Part shown: one piece after another, positions 14,201 to 28,100 of the stretch
Numbering within the stretch: the first letter of the stretch is position 1
Layout: every line of letters starts with the position of its first letter
Assembly: GCA_036571765.1 (NCBI GenBank)
Contig: BROE01000020.1
Location: 10,629,461 to 10,693,460, forward strand
Direction: 5' to 3'
Length of the DNA stretch: 64,000 nt
DNA from: Plecoglossus altivelis
Taxonomy: Eukaryota > Chordata > Actinopteri > Osmeriformes > Plecoglossidae
Translations under genes and position numbers: made by a program
The notes under the pieces: model-generated
Told to the model about the DNA's origin: nothing
What the model saw: only the letters and a program-made list of their open reading frames with translations
Database searches by the model: none

Positions 14201-17200
14201 AGTGTATCAAAGTGAGAGGGTTATCTTTGGTTTGCCAGCCTTTGCATCACACCACCTTTGTCTTCTACTGTAAACGCCAAAAAACACCATTCAACAGTGC
14301 AACATAGAGCTCATCTGATTTAGAAATATTTGTGGATTTTAAATGTATTGGAAAATAAGTGCTTAATCAGATATTGATAACAAGACAACCATATTGGGGT
14401 TATGGAAGCTCCTGGAGTGCTGACAAACTTGAAAGCTATTCGTTGCAGGGAACCATCCAAGATATCTTTCATTAAATAATGTGTGGCATCTGTGTCCTTT
14501 CAATTAACTGCAGAAGGCTGATCTTTCCACCATGTTTTGCGTAATGCAGAACAAATCCTGTACGACCCTCTACAGTTTGTTTTGTCCCCTGAGTGATTGA
14601 GATAATAGGAACACATGGCGACCGCATGCATGAGAGCGACAAATCAGTAGGACTCCTGGCTCGGAATGTTCTCAGTGTGTGTGGGCTCTCGCAAATCGTG
14701 CGCCCGTTTGTGCGAATGTTTGCGTGTGCGTGTGACTGTGCGTGGGTGTGAGAGAGTGTGAGGCCTGGCAAACCACAGAAAACCTGTTCACAGCTGATGA
14801 TGCAAAATAATGATGAGGGGACGGGTGAAAAACGATGCCGCGTCGCAGCGTAGCCATCTTACCCACACACTCCTTATTCAGGGTGTGGACGAACCCTTCT
14901 TCGCATATCTCATTGAGCGAAACACATTGGAAGGATCCTTTCTTGTTCACACAAAAATCCCCACTGGAGCAATTGTGTGTGCCAGTCCTGCACTCATTCA
15001 CATCTGAACGTTGAAGAGGGAGCCATGGGGAGACATAACAGTCAGATCGTAAAAACAAACACACCACTCAGGCCTAAAACGCATGCTTGGTTTTGATATG
15101 CACAGCTCGACAAAAAACTTCCGGAATGTCATATCATTCAGTACACCCTGTTAACTGTGTGTTTCAGGGTAGTCAAACACTGACGCTCGTCCACTCACGT
15201 CCCACCGTAATGCTGGAGGGAAACCGAACTCTGGCTGTTTCCTTTGTTTCAGTCCAGACTAAATCAAATTCTGCCCACCCACACATTAACATATGGAAAC
15301 ACTTTACGGGAAAAAGTATTCATCCAATCTCCTAAATTAACTGACAGTACTGTGGGGAAAATGCAAAGTCAGGAGATTAGTTAAGAGGTATTATGATAGC
15401 ACTAAAAATCTCATCATGGTGCCACAGTCTCCCCTAGTCTCCTGCGACTAACACACAGCTTTTACTAAGATCACAGACATCACATACCCTATGTCATTGC
15501 CACCAAACTAGCATATTTCATTGACTCTACCTTCCTTGACCACATCATCAACACACATCATCACCACGGCGTTTGAAGGGATGGAATTTGAGTTGGTCAC
15601 TGGACATCAGGCATACATCATGTTGTACATCATTTATCAACTATCAATGAAGAAATGCTATAGCACATCTGTAGTCATGCATGCAGAGGTGATGAGAACA
15701 GATGAGCTCTGTAAAACTGGACATTCAATCCCACCTCAGCACTGTAGAAGGAAGAGGGCAGATCCCTGTCAATAGCTCAATTTGCAAATCCAAACATCAG
15801 TTTACAAACTACTATTGTAGCCAAATGTATTACCGCCCATACCAGCAAGAAAATGTTGGCATTGTAAAGAATGTTGGTGTGGTGGAAAGTCGATCTGGAG
15901 GGGTTGGAAGTGGAGGGAGAGTATAACTGGAGACAGAGGAGACCAAAGCCCACAGATGTAAAGCTAGTGTTTATTATTGCAACTACAGCTGCTATAAAAT
16001 AATTGGCTATGGATCAGTCGAGCTTCAGGCAATAGAATCTACTTGTAGGAAATTGGAGGCCAATCAGGCTATGCATTGTTAAGTGTCACAAGACCTGTAT
16101 TTTTCTCCTTCATGAGTGACTGCATCCAATTAAAAGAAAAAGTCGACAACCCAGACAAACTGGAGGTTTGTTTTGTTGTTATTTATAAGGTTGGTTTAAA
16201 TGTATGTGCATGTGTGTACACGGGTATGTTGTGTGAGAGAGGTGAGGTGTAGAGGACATTTGCTAGCCTCACTGGAGGGCAATAGCCGGAGGGATACACA
16301 AGTGATTTGTGAATCGAACCAATTACTGATAGCCTTGTAACACTTGCAGCTCTGTCTGACAGAGGAGGCCCTCACCTTCACACGTGTGACTGTTCCCCAT
16401 CAGAGAGAACCCTGGGAAACAGGAGCAATGGGCCTTGCCTGCCACCACCGTGCACTGCTGCATACAGGGGCCATTTCCTAGAGCGGGAGAGAGAGAAGGT
16501 TACCATGACAACCCTCCAAATACCACTGATTACTGGCCTGGCCCCTAGAGTAGAATGACACAAAAAAGGGCTTTGTTCCAGTTCATCTGCCATGTTCCCC
16601 TGGCGTGGTGTTCCCCTGACATCCCATCCTCAGATTCAAACCTCACCTGAGCTGTCCAGGCCTCGATCAACCCCCCAGCATCACAACCCTTATGAGTCAC
16701 TGCATTCTACGCGAGTCAATCAATGCTCCCCCTCTTTAAAAGGTCGATATGCCTGACAAAAAGAGAAATGACAGAGGAACTGTTTATTTCCTCTCACACA
16801 TTCTTTCCCTACAACCCTGATGGGAAGCTGCCTGGGATCGGATCGATAAATCAATCAGCCCGATCTTATAACTAACAGTTGCCAGCACTTTTATAAATGT
16901 GGACCTTAACAAACAGGTTGGGCTTAGAGGTGAGAAATGGGACCAGCGGGGCATGTTCTTTACTAATGCTTTGACTCCATTTTCCACTTTCATGAAAAAC
17001 ATTTCACTCTTAAAGAGCCACATTCCCCAGTGGCGGGTCATCTCAGTTTAATCTGAAGTATCAGTATGCAGAGTAAGATCAAATGTTCATGGCTGTCCCT
17101 CATAGTCGCAGTAGAGGGACTGTCCCTATTTCACCCCTACACTTGAGGAGCCAGGCGCAATAGAGCCAGGCCCATTGGTCAGGCCAACCCCAGTCCTGTC

Positions 17201-19911
17201 CTAGCCAAGCCCAGCCTATGATTGCCTAACCTAGTCCACCATGTTAAATTCAGACAAGCCCAGCTAGATTATACCAGCAGGATTTTTTTTTTTTTTTTTA
17301 CAAAAGAAGAGCTGATGTGTTCTCCAGATGTATCCGGCCTACTGACTCCCTGATGTGGGACATAAAAGTGAGCCACGAGGGACAGCAACACAGCAGAGGA
17401 CTACTCATGAACCACATGCTCCAATGCCATATATGAGACTCCCCTAGCCTTGAATCACTCTTATCACTCTTTCAACCACACAAGCTACTCCACACATGAC
17501 CCTAGCTAGATGGATGGCTCAGAGGAGATTATGCTGGAGGTGCTGCAAGGAGGCCAGCAGCAGAAGCATCAATTGTTTTTGAATACAGTGGAACTCTCAC
17601 TGAGCTCAAGTCATTAGCTCAAGGACTATACAGCTAAAGTTTGTTGTGTAATGTCAAGTGCTGCTAACAGCAATTATTTTCGGAAATCTTTAAACAACTC
17701 ATTGTACAGAACATTAGAGGACATGGGTTTCATAGCATTTGCCTACAGTTTATCCACAGCTCAAACCTAAGTAATTGTGTGGTTGTTGGGGCAGTTAAAT
17801 GGTTTCAATAACAAGCCTGCAGGGCCACCACAAACAGCTTAGTGGTCATCATTCTGTGTATGAGGGCCAGAGGACCAGAAGCAGCATCCTACCTGCACAG
17901 GGGTTGGATAGAATTGTAGGGATGAAGGTAGGAGCCATGGTGGTAGACGATCTGGTGATCGGTCTGTCATCACCTCTTACTCGGTTGTCTTCCTCTATAG
18001 TAGCTATGAAGGTACACATATACACACGCACACGCACACACACACACGCACGCACACACACACACACACACACAAATGCATTTAGAAGGATGATTGACCC
18101 CTCCATTCATATATATTGATCTATGTTGTTTTGTTAAGGGTATAATTTAAAGTAAATCGTGTCAAAGCAAGACCATAACAGAGATGTCAAGCCTCATCTC
18201 GCTTCTGACATTTTAAACCCTGGAAAATGAATTTCATGGATTCTGAGTAATGTCCAAAGGATCATTGTGAGACAATGTGGTATTTTCAGGCTTCAGTAAA
18301 TATCTTGTTTTGGCTGCACCCTTTCTCACTGCTGTTTTAAGATTGGTGAAAGTGCCTCCAATATGCCAGGGATAGTTTCATGGTCTCTGTTATTGTCTCA
18401 TCACTACAGTCACCACAGCTTAACTGTTTTGAATTGACTATAAAGGGCAGATGATAGAGTCAATAAAACCTTTTGAAATATGGAGAATGAAATTGAAGTT
18501 TCATCATACAAGGGTGTTGTCACTGCCTTTCGGAGCAGCTAAGGGTTGTGCCACATAACCCAGGAAACAGAAAAGACAGGGAGACACTTGTGCAGCCAAT
18601 GGATGACTCTGCAGGGAGTTGTCCAAAAAGTAACAATTTATATATCTGGCAAAAGTCTGTATGCAGTTACATATTGTGATAAGAATGTCAACATTCAAAA
18701 CAAAAAACACCCACAGGAAGCTATTCTACGTTTTTTTAAAGGGAAAATTTAAGAGCAAGAACATTTCACCCAACTCTGCAATGGAGACAGAGCAAGAGAT
18801 TAAAATGTATAAGGTTAGGACGTTTTGGTTAAGTATTTAATCCATGTTGTATTTAAAGTCTCCAAATACTATATTAGCAAAATATGACTTTTGTGAAGAA
18901 CAGTTAACTATTTATAGGTAAATTGTGCAAGTCAGTCACATTGAGCAGATGAGCTTGCAGTACCTGGAGCACAGCTGTGTCTGTCCTGCTGCAGTGTGTA
19001 GCCCAGGTGACAGTCACAGTGGTAGGAGCCCCAGGTGTTGACACACGTGTGGTGGCACAGCTGGCCCTGGTACAGCTGACACTCATCCACATCAGGCTGC
19101 TCCTCCACTGAGTTCTCAGCCTCGTCTCCTCCCCCAATTGAGAAGGCCTCCTTGGGGAACTTTCTGTCAGAGACTGGCACAGGGAAACGGACAGGACCAG
19201 GATCAGAAAAGTAGGCTTGTACAGTTACCTCATTAAGATGACTTGAACACAAGACACAACATCTGCTATGCCACCTCTGGCAGCTGTTCCTGGTCCACCT
19301 CTGTCTACCACACTGCCAATCAGCCCTGTTCATCATGTCATCTCTCACAGCTGAGAGTAATAAAGATCCTGTACGATCCTAATTAGCCAAGCCCCAGTCA
19401 GACAACCAGGTCTCTTCTGAAGGGGCTTTACCCAATTAGCAACACACACATTAGGTACACACAAACAGCAACAACAAATCCACCATCAGCATTGGGTAAA
19501 TATTACCTGGGACCCAATACTGAGCTGCTTGGGAGATTACGTCTTTCCACTTGAATGAACCATCCTGGGGGGTGAGTTGAACAGCTCTAAACATGTACCT
19601 AATGGAAACATTTCTTCTCATTCATTTTCAACCTTGAATCTCACAAGCTATTGTAAACTATTGGAAGTGCTCTGCTCTAGTTACACATCTGCATGGAGAG
19701 AGAGAGATGGAGAGAGGAAGAGTCGGAACTGAAGACGTTTACAGCCTGTGGGGCTTCTAAAAGCTCGTTGTAGCTTAATTGAAGTTCAGCATGACATCAT
19801 TTAGTTTCCCTATTAAAGTAAAGGAAACTTAGATGACCTGGATGGTAAGAGCGGGGTCAAATACATTTATTCACCTCATACAAATGGTCCTCACCCTTAG
19901 AATGTCTGTCC

Positions 19912-19986
<75 letters not shown>

Positions 19987-22124
19987 TTCTGTCGACCTGT
20001 CCCTTAGTCAACCTGTCCCTTAGTCTACTGTACCCATTTCTTTTATCTAGGAAAGGGATTCAAAGAAATATTCCTCTTACCCTGGCAGTGAAACTGAATT
20101 CATAAATGTAAGACGTCACTGCTATTAGGTACTTGATGCATCACAGACAAATGAAAACTTTGCTGGCATCTGTCTGTCGGTCTGTCTGTTTCTGTCAACC
20201 TGTCCCTTACTCAGCTGTACCCATTCCTTTTATCTAGGAAAGGAATCCAAATCCTTTATAGCCCTTGAGTTTGAAACAATAAAAGAAATAGAGACAAAAG
20301 TTGGTGCATGGTGTTATGAGAAATATTCCTCTAGCCCTGGCAGTGAAACTGAATTTATCAATGTAAGATGTCACTGCTATTAGGTACTTGATGCATCAGA
20401 GACAAAAGAAAACTTTGCTGGCATCTTCAGAGAGGCAACAGCCTGCACTGCCATCTGGTCCTGATTCATCCCAGCTTGCCGACATCTTCCTCCATTACTC
20501 TCAATGGTAACATAACACCTGATGGATCCGGATGGGGCATCTGTCTCTCTGAGTTTCTATCAGACTTGGCCCATAATCCCCCTGTGACATAAACTTGTAC
20601 GAGAGACAATAGCAATACTTCATCTACAGACGTGAGTAATGCCTCAGCTCAGAAACACAATCATTTTTAAAGATGTGTCAACTCCTTTGATGGTGATTCT
20701 AAACACAGCATACATACCTCATAGTTTGAACACGCACAGTACACTAATACAACATGTTACGGTCCCTACACAGTGTCTGTGACATCATGTTTCTACTTTA
20801 CCTTTCTTTGGCAGGGCCGAAGGTTGAGGCATCTCCTTCTGCTTGAGCAAGGGCGGGTGGAGGCCCTCCTCGTCATCATCCTCGCAGCAGGTGAGGAAAA
20901 TGTGTCCGCAGGGGTAGCCCAGGTAGTTGTGAGCATCGCAGCCGCGTCCCTCGGAGCGCAGACGCAATCCCAGCGCACAGCAGCTGCAGCACACCTGCCC
21001 ATTCAGACACAGCAGCAGAGCCTATCAGGCCTTTAACACGAGTGTGCACTTCACCTTCCCACTTGTTCCCACTCTGTGCGGCTCTCCACATCGAGCCGTG
21101 TTTAGTAAACATAAGAGGCAGGCAGGAAATACGAGACTAAATAGGTAAGTATGGCTCTGTTACTGAGAGGTATTAGCTGCCAGGCTCTGAAACTGAGACT
21201 CAGCCAGACAAGTAGGCCGACACTATCCGTCTGACAAACCCTACTGGAAGAGTGACCATCCCAATAGTTCTGCTTGGCTGAAACACATGGAGCCACATCA
21301 ACATGTCTTCTCTGTGAGAAATACAGTTTATATTTTGACTGACATTAAACAAAAGTTTCTCTCCTTTCCTCTCCCCGTATGGAAGCATTCTCAGGTTTCA
21401 GGGATGAACGGACATCCAATCCTGTATAAGGCCGTTAAGTAAAGTAAAGTAGGCAGGAAAAGAAAATTATCTCCAATAAACTCAAATAAACTCTCTGACC
21501 TTTTCCCAAAACCTTGATACTGGCATCACTATCTGAAATTGAAATCTTACCGAGGCCAAACACCAATGTCTTCCAAGAGATGATTAAACAGTTCAGACTC
21601 TTATACTAACCACCTAACTTGTTTTTCATCACGTTCAGTACATTAGCCAGAAGGAGCCAAAGAATGTATTGTGTTTGATTGGACTAAGTCAAGGGTGGGA
21701 CTGCATGGTTGGAATTGTCTATAAGGTTTCCGTTCCATTTAACAGAGGTCTTAGAGAAAACATTGATTTAGGCTATCTTTTCACAGATGGTATTTTTGCA
21801 GAGAGACTTGATTGAAGGCAATCATGAGACTATCCACATATCACAACATATCCAGCTGTCTGCGTTTTTGAAGTTCCATATTTCTCTAGACATAGCTATA
21901 ACAGTACAGTCAGAAAGTAGAACTTCCCGGTTTCTCTGTGGGCCTGTGGCTTAAGGCATAGCTGGGGGGGGCTGGAACACGTGACTTGCCTGGTGGGAGT
22001 CTTCTGTGCATTGGTCCCCAGTTCCCACCTCACACAAGTCTCCCCCCCTCGCTGCAGTCATTCCAGCCAGACACCTGTTCTCCCTCAGAAAACCTGAGCA
22101 GCACTGCTGCTGAGCAACACTGAC

Positions 22125-22170
<46 letters not shown>

Positions 22171-25100
22171 ACAACAGAGTAGACACGTCAGTTCTGATGA
22201 TTGTAGAACAACGTGAGTAGGTGTCAAAGTTTGGAGGAAGCACATCGAATAAATCAGGGAAGGGTGAAAAGAGCAGACTTACCTACATACTGAGTGTTTG
22301 TCATGTTTCAGCAGAGGCATGTGATTGCAGTGGTTGTGCTCCACTGCCCACCTCTGGCCCACCTCACAGCAGCTCTCCACCAGGTCTTTGGCAGCAACAC
22401 CTAAACCTGTACACCACAGACACATACAGCCGGCTGGATTTATGAAATCAAAACACATATGCGGTGAATTCAAAAGTATGTATCGTCTTACACCCCAGTG
22501 CAGTATTGCTATATTAAGGGGAGAGGAGAGCCACGGTCAGTCTACAGGTACAGTATGCTCTCAGACAGACACCTACTGTACTCCGGCTAGGCGCCACATG
22601 CCTCTCTTCATGAGTTTGACAGCTGACCGAGAATTCACAGCCTCGATGACAGAAAAATATTTTACAGTCTGTTCCATCTCTTGTATCTTTTTACTCCGCA
22701 CATTCCTACTTTACAATGACTGGCGTCTAGGGAGGGGATTTCATATTGCTCACATGAGAGGGATCAGGCCAATGTAGAGACTGTCACTCAGGCCTATGTA
22801 AGGACTGTCACCACGTCGATTGAGAGAGTATCGGTCTGGCAGTGGGCGGTCTGAATCATAAAGGTTATATGCATGTTGCCACATCCCTGCTGACAGACAG
22901 TCTGACAACTAGAGACAAATGCAGGGATTAGGGAGGAAGAAAGACATTCATTTGGTGGAAGTCAGGTTCACATCTTGATGAATGTTATATTGAAATGGGA
23001 AATAAAGCTGACACTGGGCCAAGTATGCTCTCAGCCTTTGCTCGCTCCTCATGGGAAACAATTTATAAATGGGATACTATTTGCAACCTGTCTAGAAATA
23101 CCATCTATACTGTCAATGAACAAATGACCAAGTAAAATTCCAGTAATTATCAAAAACATTTCCAATTTGCTGCTGTATGTACCCCCCTTGTGAAGAAAAC
23201 GGGGAGCAAATTCAATGTAATCAATTTAGGCAAACGGAGAAAGAGTGAGAGGAGAAAAAAAGAGGAAATCATTAAATTTTGTAATTAAATGGATACCTCC
23301 CATTTCTGAACCGTGTTGCTATGAATATGAATAACTTGATTTGGTTTCAATCAGGGCTTATTTGAAGCAGACATGGGTTAAGCCAGCCTCCTAACAGAGG
23401 AACGGTGACGTGGCTGGCACCTCCCCAAACCGTCACCCTGCTGGACTGATCTGGCCTCTGCTGCTCAGCTGCCCTCTGGCATGCTGCCCTGTTGGTCATC
23501 TGGGGTACAGACGCATGGCCTGGTGCAGAGCTGCACTGTGCAGAGCCGCACTGTGCAGAGCCGCACTGTGCAGAGCCGCACTGTGCAGAGCCTCACTGTG
23601 CAGAGCTGTCTGTATGTCTGTCTGTGTTACATCACACATGCACACACAGTTTGGTCACTCAACTATCTTAAGACTAGGAGTCAGGAGGAAACATTTTCAA
23701 ACAATAATGGCAAAATTATGCAAACAGGACACATTGTACAGGTCGCATCGTACCCTCATTTCAACATGAAAAAGGCATCAGCAACGTTGTCACCTTAATG
23801 CTTAATGGATTTCATTTTGAGCTTGTCTTTGAACATCCCTTTATTCTGCTGGCTCTTTGCAGTTCATTGTACGGCACGCTTCCTTTAAAGCCGAGTAAAT
23901 AATCATCCAGAGCAAAGAAAGTCAGCAGCTTACTTTGCATAATTTATAGGTTCTGTCTTCAGTAAATATGAAAGGCTCTGTAACAAGCACCCATTTCTGA
24001 TGATTTACAAAAGCATAAGCCACATGGTGTATCCAAAATGATACATGTTACTTCGAAGAACATTACACTTGTCAAATATATGTTCATTAGAGTTCACTGT
24101 TTAGTTTTCTCTTAAACAATAAAACATGTATTGTATATTAGTATACAGCTGAAATGTATACATCTATCAAAGTACGTTCTCAATCTTGCAAACAGCGAGG
24201 GGGAAACACACTGCCTATCCATCAATCAATAAAGGAGTTTTATGGAGATGCAGCCATTACAAGATCAGAAACAGTGTGATGTTAGAATGTACAAGGCCTC
24301 CTTAATGGCCTGCCATCTCATGCTTTTAAAGATGGCTTTACAGCTTCACCCCAAATAGATGAAAACATACAGTTCAACTCTCACCTAGGTTCAAAGGTTT
24401 TTCTTTGTCAGTTAAACCATGCGAGAGCTGGACCCAGTACTGTTTCCTAGTGCTATGTGAAGTATGTTCCAGGAGTGCTTGCCAGAGGCCAAGCATGAGG
24501 TTCAACCGGAGGGTCACTTGCAGCTTAACATTCAGGATCAGTCCACTAATTACCAGAAAAACAATGGACATCTCTTTATGACTAAGACTCCAGACTTTTG
24601 GGAAGAACTTAATTTATGAAAAACTAAAGTCAACAAACAGAACTAACTTCTGATATATTTTCTGCGTCTGAAAAGACCAGCAGGATTACGAACCATGTTG
24701 TTTCTTCAAACCAAATTAATATCTTTTTGAATGTCTTTGTCATTGTGTTTCCTACATATAGATCACTTCTAGCTCTTCCAAGGCTTGGTCTACAGCATGC
24801 TTGCTCACGCATTTATATCAAGACATTTAAGACATTTAAGACATTCAAGACAACACATTTATATCACATCTATATATTTCAAGAATGAAAATATAAAACA
24901 TCCTTACTCTGTTATTATGTGTAACCTAACCATTTTGTCACTACAAAATCTCCCATACTGTATGCATAGCATGGTAGGTATTGTGCTATTGTTGAGTGTA
25001 GGTCATTATATTACTTGCACCAATATGTGTAAAGTAGTTGGTTATCTGTTTTATAAAACGTTTGTATTTTGTGTGTCCAATACATTTTTCATTCAGGACA

Positions 25101-28100
25101 ATAACATCGTTCCTATCTCATGAATCATTACAACCAACAGGAAAGGATGTAAAACGGGAGTAGAAAGTGAATGTGAAATAAATGGCCCTACCAGCCCTGG
25201 ACAGACTTTACCTTTCTACTTCAGACGCTACATCTCTTCTTTCAACAGACATAAACTTGACCGATGCTCTTCTTCCTGCGTTTGCTTTGATATGTTTATT
25301 TGTGGAAGGCCATGTATGAATTGACAAAAATGTGCATTGTGTTGAATGTGAGTCATCTTAATACAATCATCAAAATGCCGGGAGGAGAGAGGTCATGACT
25401 CAGAACAATGTAAGGATGTAGAAGGGTCTCAGCTCCCATCACTCTCACATGCTTGTAAGATATCCTTGCCTCAAAACATTTAAAAGGCTATCTATCATTG
25501 TTGGTCCAAGATAAAGAAAGCCATAGACATATCGTGCAGGGAAACACAGTATGTTCCCTAGGTGGAGAGTGTCACCACGCCAACACTAGTTTTGACATCC
25601 AGAGAAATGAACTAGGCCTTCATAACCATTCAAGTGGAACCAGTTCACTGTAGGTCAACATTTGAGTCAAGCACAAGTTGTCGGCACTCCCGCCTCTGAA
25701 ACTAAGATCAAATAAGCAGCTATGTTCTCATTAATATAAACATTTCTTCAATTACTCTCATATGGAGTCAATTTAAGTGGCAAGATGAATAGTAGGCAAA
25801 ACTGTTAGGATACAATACCAGCCAGTTATGCTTCTTCTTAACAATGACCTTCTCACACGAATAGACTGTTACAGTGTCAAATGGCCACATGGCTGGCCAA
25901 CCAGTGTCATTTCTATGCCTTTCCTCTGGTGGTTTGAATCACAAGGAGCTCATCTGTAAAACAGATGGGAATAGCTGGACTAAAGCATGCACTCACCACC
26001 ATCTCCAACTGACTGAAACAGGTCTGTCTTTGTGCCTCAAAAAGTGGAAGCATTTCAAAGGCGATGTGTGAATGGAAACGGTATATTCTCAATGACAAGT
26101 TTTAGTTTTGGTCAGTGGTTTGTGGTTAAAGGAAAGCTCAAAATTATCTTCAATTCATACAGCAACTTTTCGAAGTGACATTGTCATGCACAGTTCAATA
26201 TATTTGCATTTCTGGTGACACATCTGTAATGGGACCAGGATAACAAAGTGAATCAGCAATCAAAATAGCTTTTTCATAATCAATATGATTATGCTGAATT
26301 GGAAACGTTGACTTAGTTTAGTTTACTGTTTGTGATATAGCAGAAAAATATAGAAAAGTATTGAATCAAAAATCTAATAAACCTTTAGAAGAAATTCTAC
26401 TTAGAGTGTCAAGTTATATTCCCATCAGACAGTTTTAGTAAGTACAATGTATATTCAAAACCACTTTGCACAGCTTCTTTCAAATGTCCTCAGAGCCTTC
26501 AAGATTTTATCTCAACGACAAAGACAACATAAAACACAGTAAGGAGTAGTTTTCCTACATGTCCCATTATGCTTTCTATTTCTCCAGGGAAAATACAATT
26601 CAGCATCTCTTGCAAAGGGTTTGGAACAATGGAGCCATCAGGTTTGTTTGTGTTGCTCCCCACCATAATGAGTCTTTGTTTAGCAATGCTAATCTCCACC
26701 GATGCCCTGCATGCCTATCCGGTCTCCCAGCTCCCATCAACTCCTTCATGTCTGGCAATCTATCACTCCCAGACACACGTCAACACATCCCAGACTCCAC
26801 AGGCTCCCTGGCCAGCAGGACCCAGCTGTAACTAGCTTACACCAAATTCCAAGGGTTTTATCCTTGTGGATCCACCACATCAACTCTGCGTTAGTATAAA
26901 AATCACCATGCTCTGTAACTGCAATGCTGTATCACTGTTGAATGCAATCTATGTTTCTCTATGCTCATGAGATATTTCAGCCATTAACAAAGTTCAACAA
27001 ATAGCTCCAGATGGTTCAACTCAATTAATAATTGCAGCTTGTAAAGCAGTAAATGGTGCTGGCTTGGTTTTGCAAAGGGACCCTCAAGGACTGGTGAAGA
27101 CCAGTGATATGGCTGAGTTAAATAAAATGGTTCTGGATCACATATGAGTCACTTATTTCATATCCTGGAAAGACTTTCCATCTGCTATACTCTATTATGC
27201 TTAATACCACAACATCAGACAAAATCATCCACTAGCCTGTTTGGGACCCTACCAACACAGGTCATTCAGTTTTGAGCTATTGACCAGACAGGGCTTTGAA
27301 GTTGGCGTGTTTGAACGCAAGTTAACTTCCTGGCAATAAGAAACCTAGACTTCTTACTGAACCTGCATCATGGAGACATCCATCACCAGGCCATTCAGAG
27401 TTTGAGTCTGAATGAAAAGTGAATAAAAGCTAAATTGCTAACTCTAGGAAAGGCTTAAATTATTTGAAAGATGAATTCAAATGGACTTGGAATAAATAAT
27501 GAAATGCTAAACAACATTTGGGAGCATTTAGTAAAATTGGATTGAGTTTTAGTGACTGCCATATGTGATTATTCTATGTAAATGAGTTCCGTAAATTATA
27601 CCTGATGAGTGGATAGAATTCTGAATCAAACTAAAGGTAGTCAGGCAACTTGAGCCACGAAAATAGAATAATATTGACATGAACAATATCTTTCAGCAGT
27701 TTTATACTAGCATGGATCAGATACTGTACCCATATGTACACACTGTAAGACTATCTTACTGGAAAAGCTCCTCAGGCCATCTCTATTGAACAGAGACTCA
27801 GTACTATTAAATGCTACACACCCTACAAGCAAATGGTTCTTTGTTTCACATTCCTTAGATAACAGAAATGTTATTGTTAGACGTGAAAGATGATTATCTT
27901 GATTGTTTACAAAACTGATACTGTTCTGTTACTGCAATTACCCCAGGGATACCGGAAGACCACTGCATTCTCTCTGTGTAAAGTTGCTGCGAGATTCAAG
28001 AGCGCCTGTCCAACTGGTTTACCACTCATGTCCTAAGGAAACACAACTACCTACCAAGGGCTTACGTGATATTCATAGTAGACTAAGTTTCCAAAGGTCT

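Larger units (their letters stand above)
10085..14862 (-). other. fbln2: fbln2 intron 8, partly misassembled
   Basis: This 4.8-kb interval lies between EGF module exons 3 and 4. It contains a GA-rich tract (about 10136-10217), a G-rich patch near 10590-10645, C-rich minisatellite DNA (11826-11950 and 13410-13700), a 195-N gap and a duplicated flank. The frames at 11538-12149 and 13113-13796 are the same sequence seen twice and are not genes. The true length of the intron is uncertain because of the assembly fault. Confidence 0.85.

Noticed and set aside
19163..19173. Alternative acceptor gacag 10 nt inside fbln2 exon 5
   Set aside because: It would shift the frame relative to the phase-1 donor upstream; a minor non-productive isoform remains possible.
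22098..22112. Alternative acceptors in the CAGCAGCAG run of fbln2 exon 3
   Set aside because: They break phase 2 required by the upstream exon, while gtgtcag at 22120 keeps it and restores the human-like sequence.
23410..23798. Two overlapping plus-strand frames with repeating RAALC or VQSRT peptides
   Set aside because: Both arise from a 15-bp tandem repeat inside the fbln2 intron.
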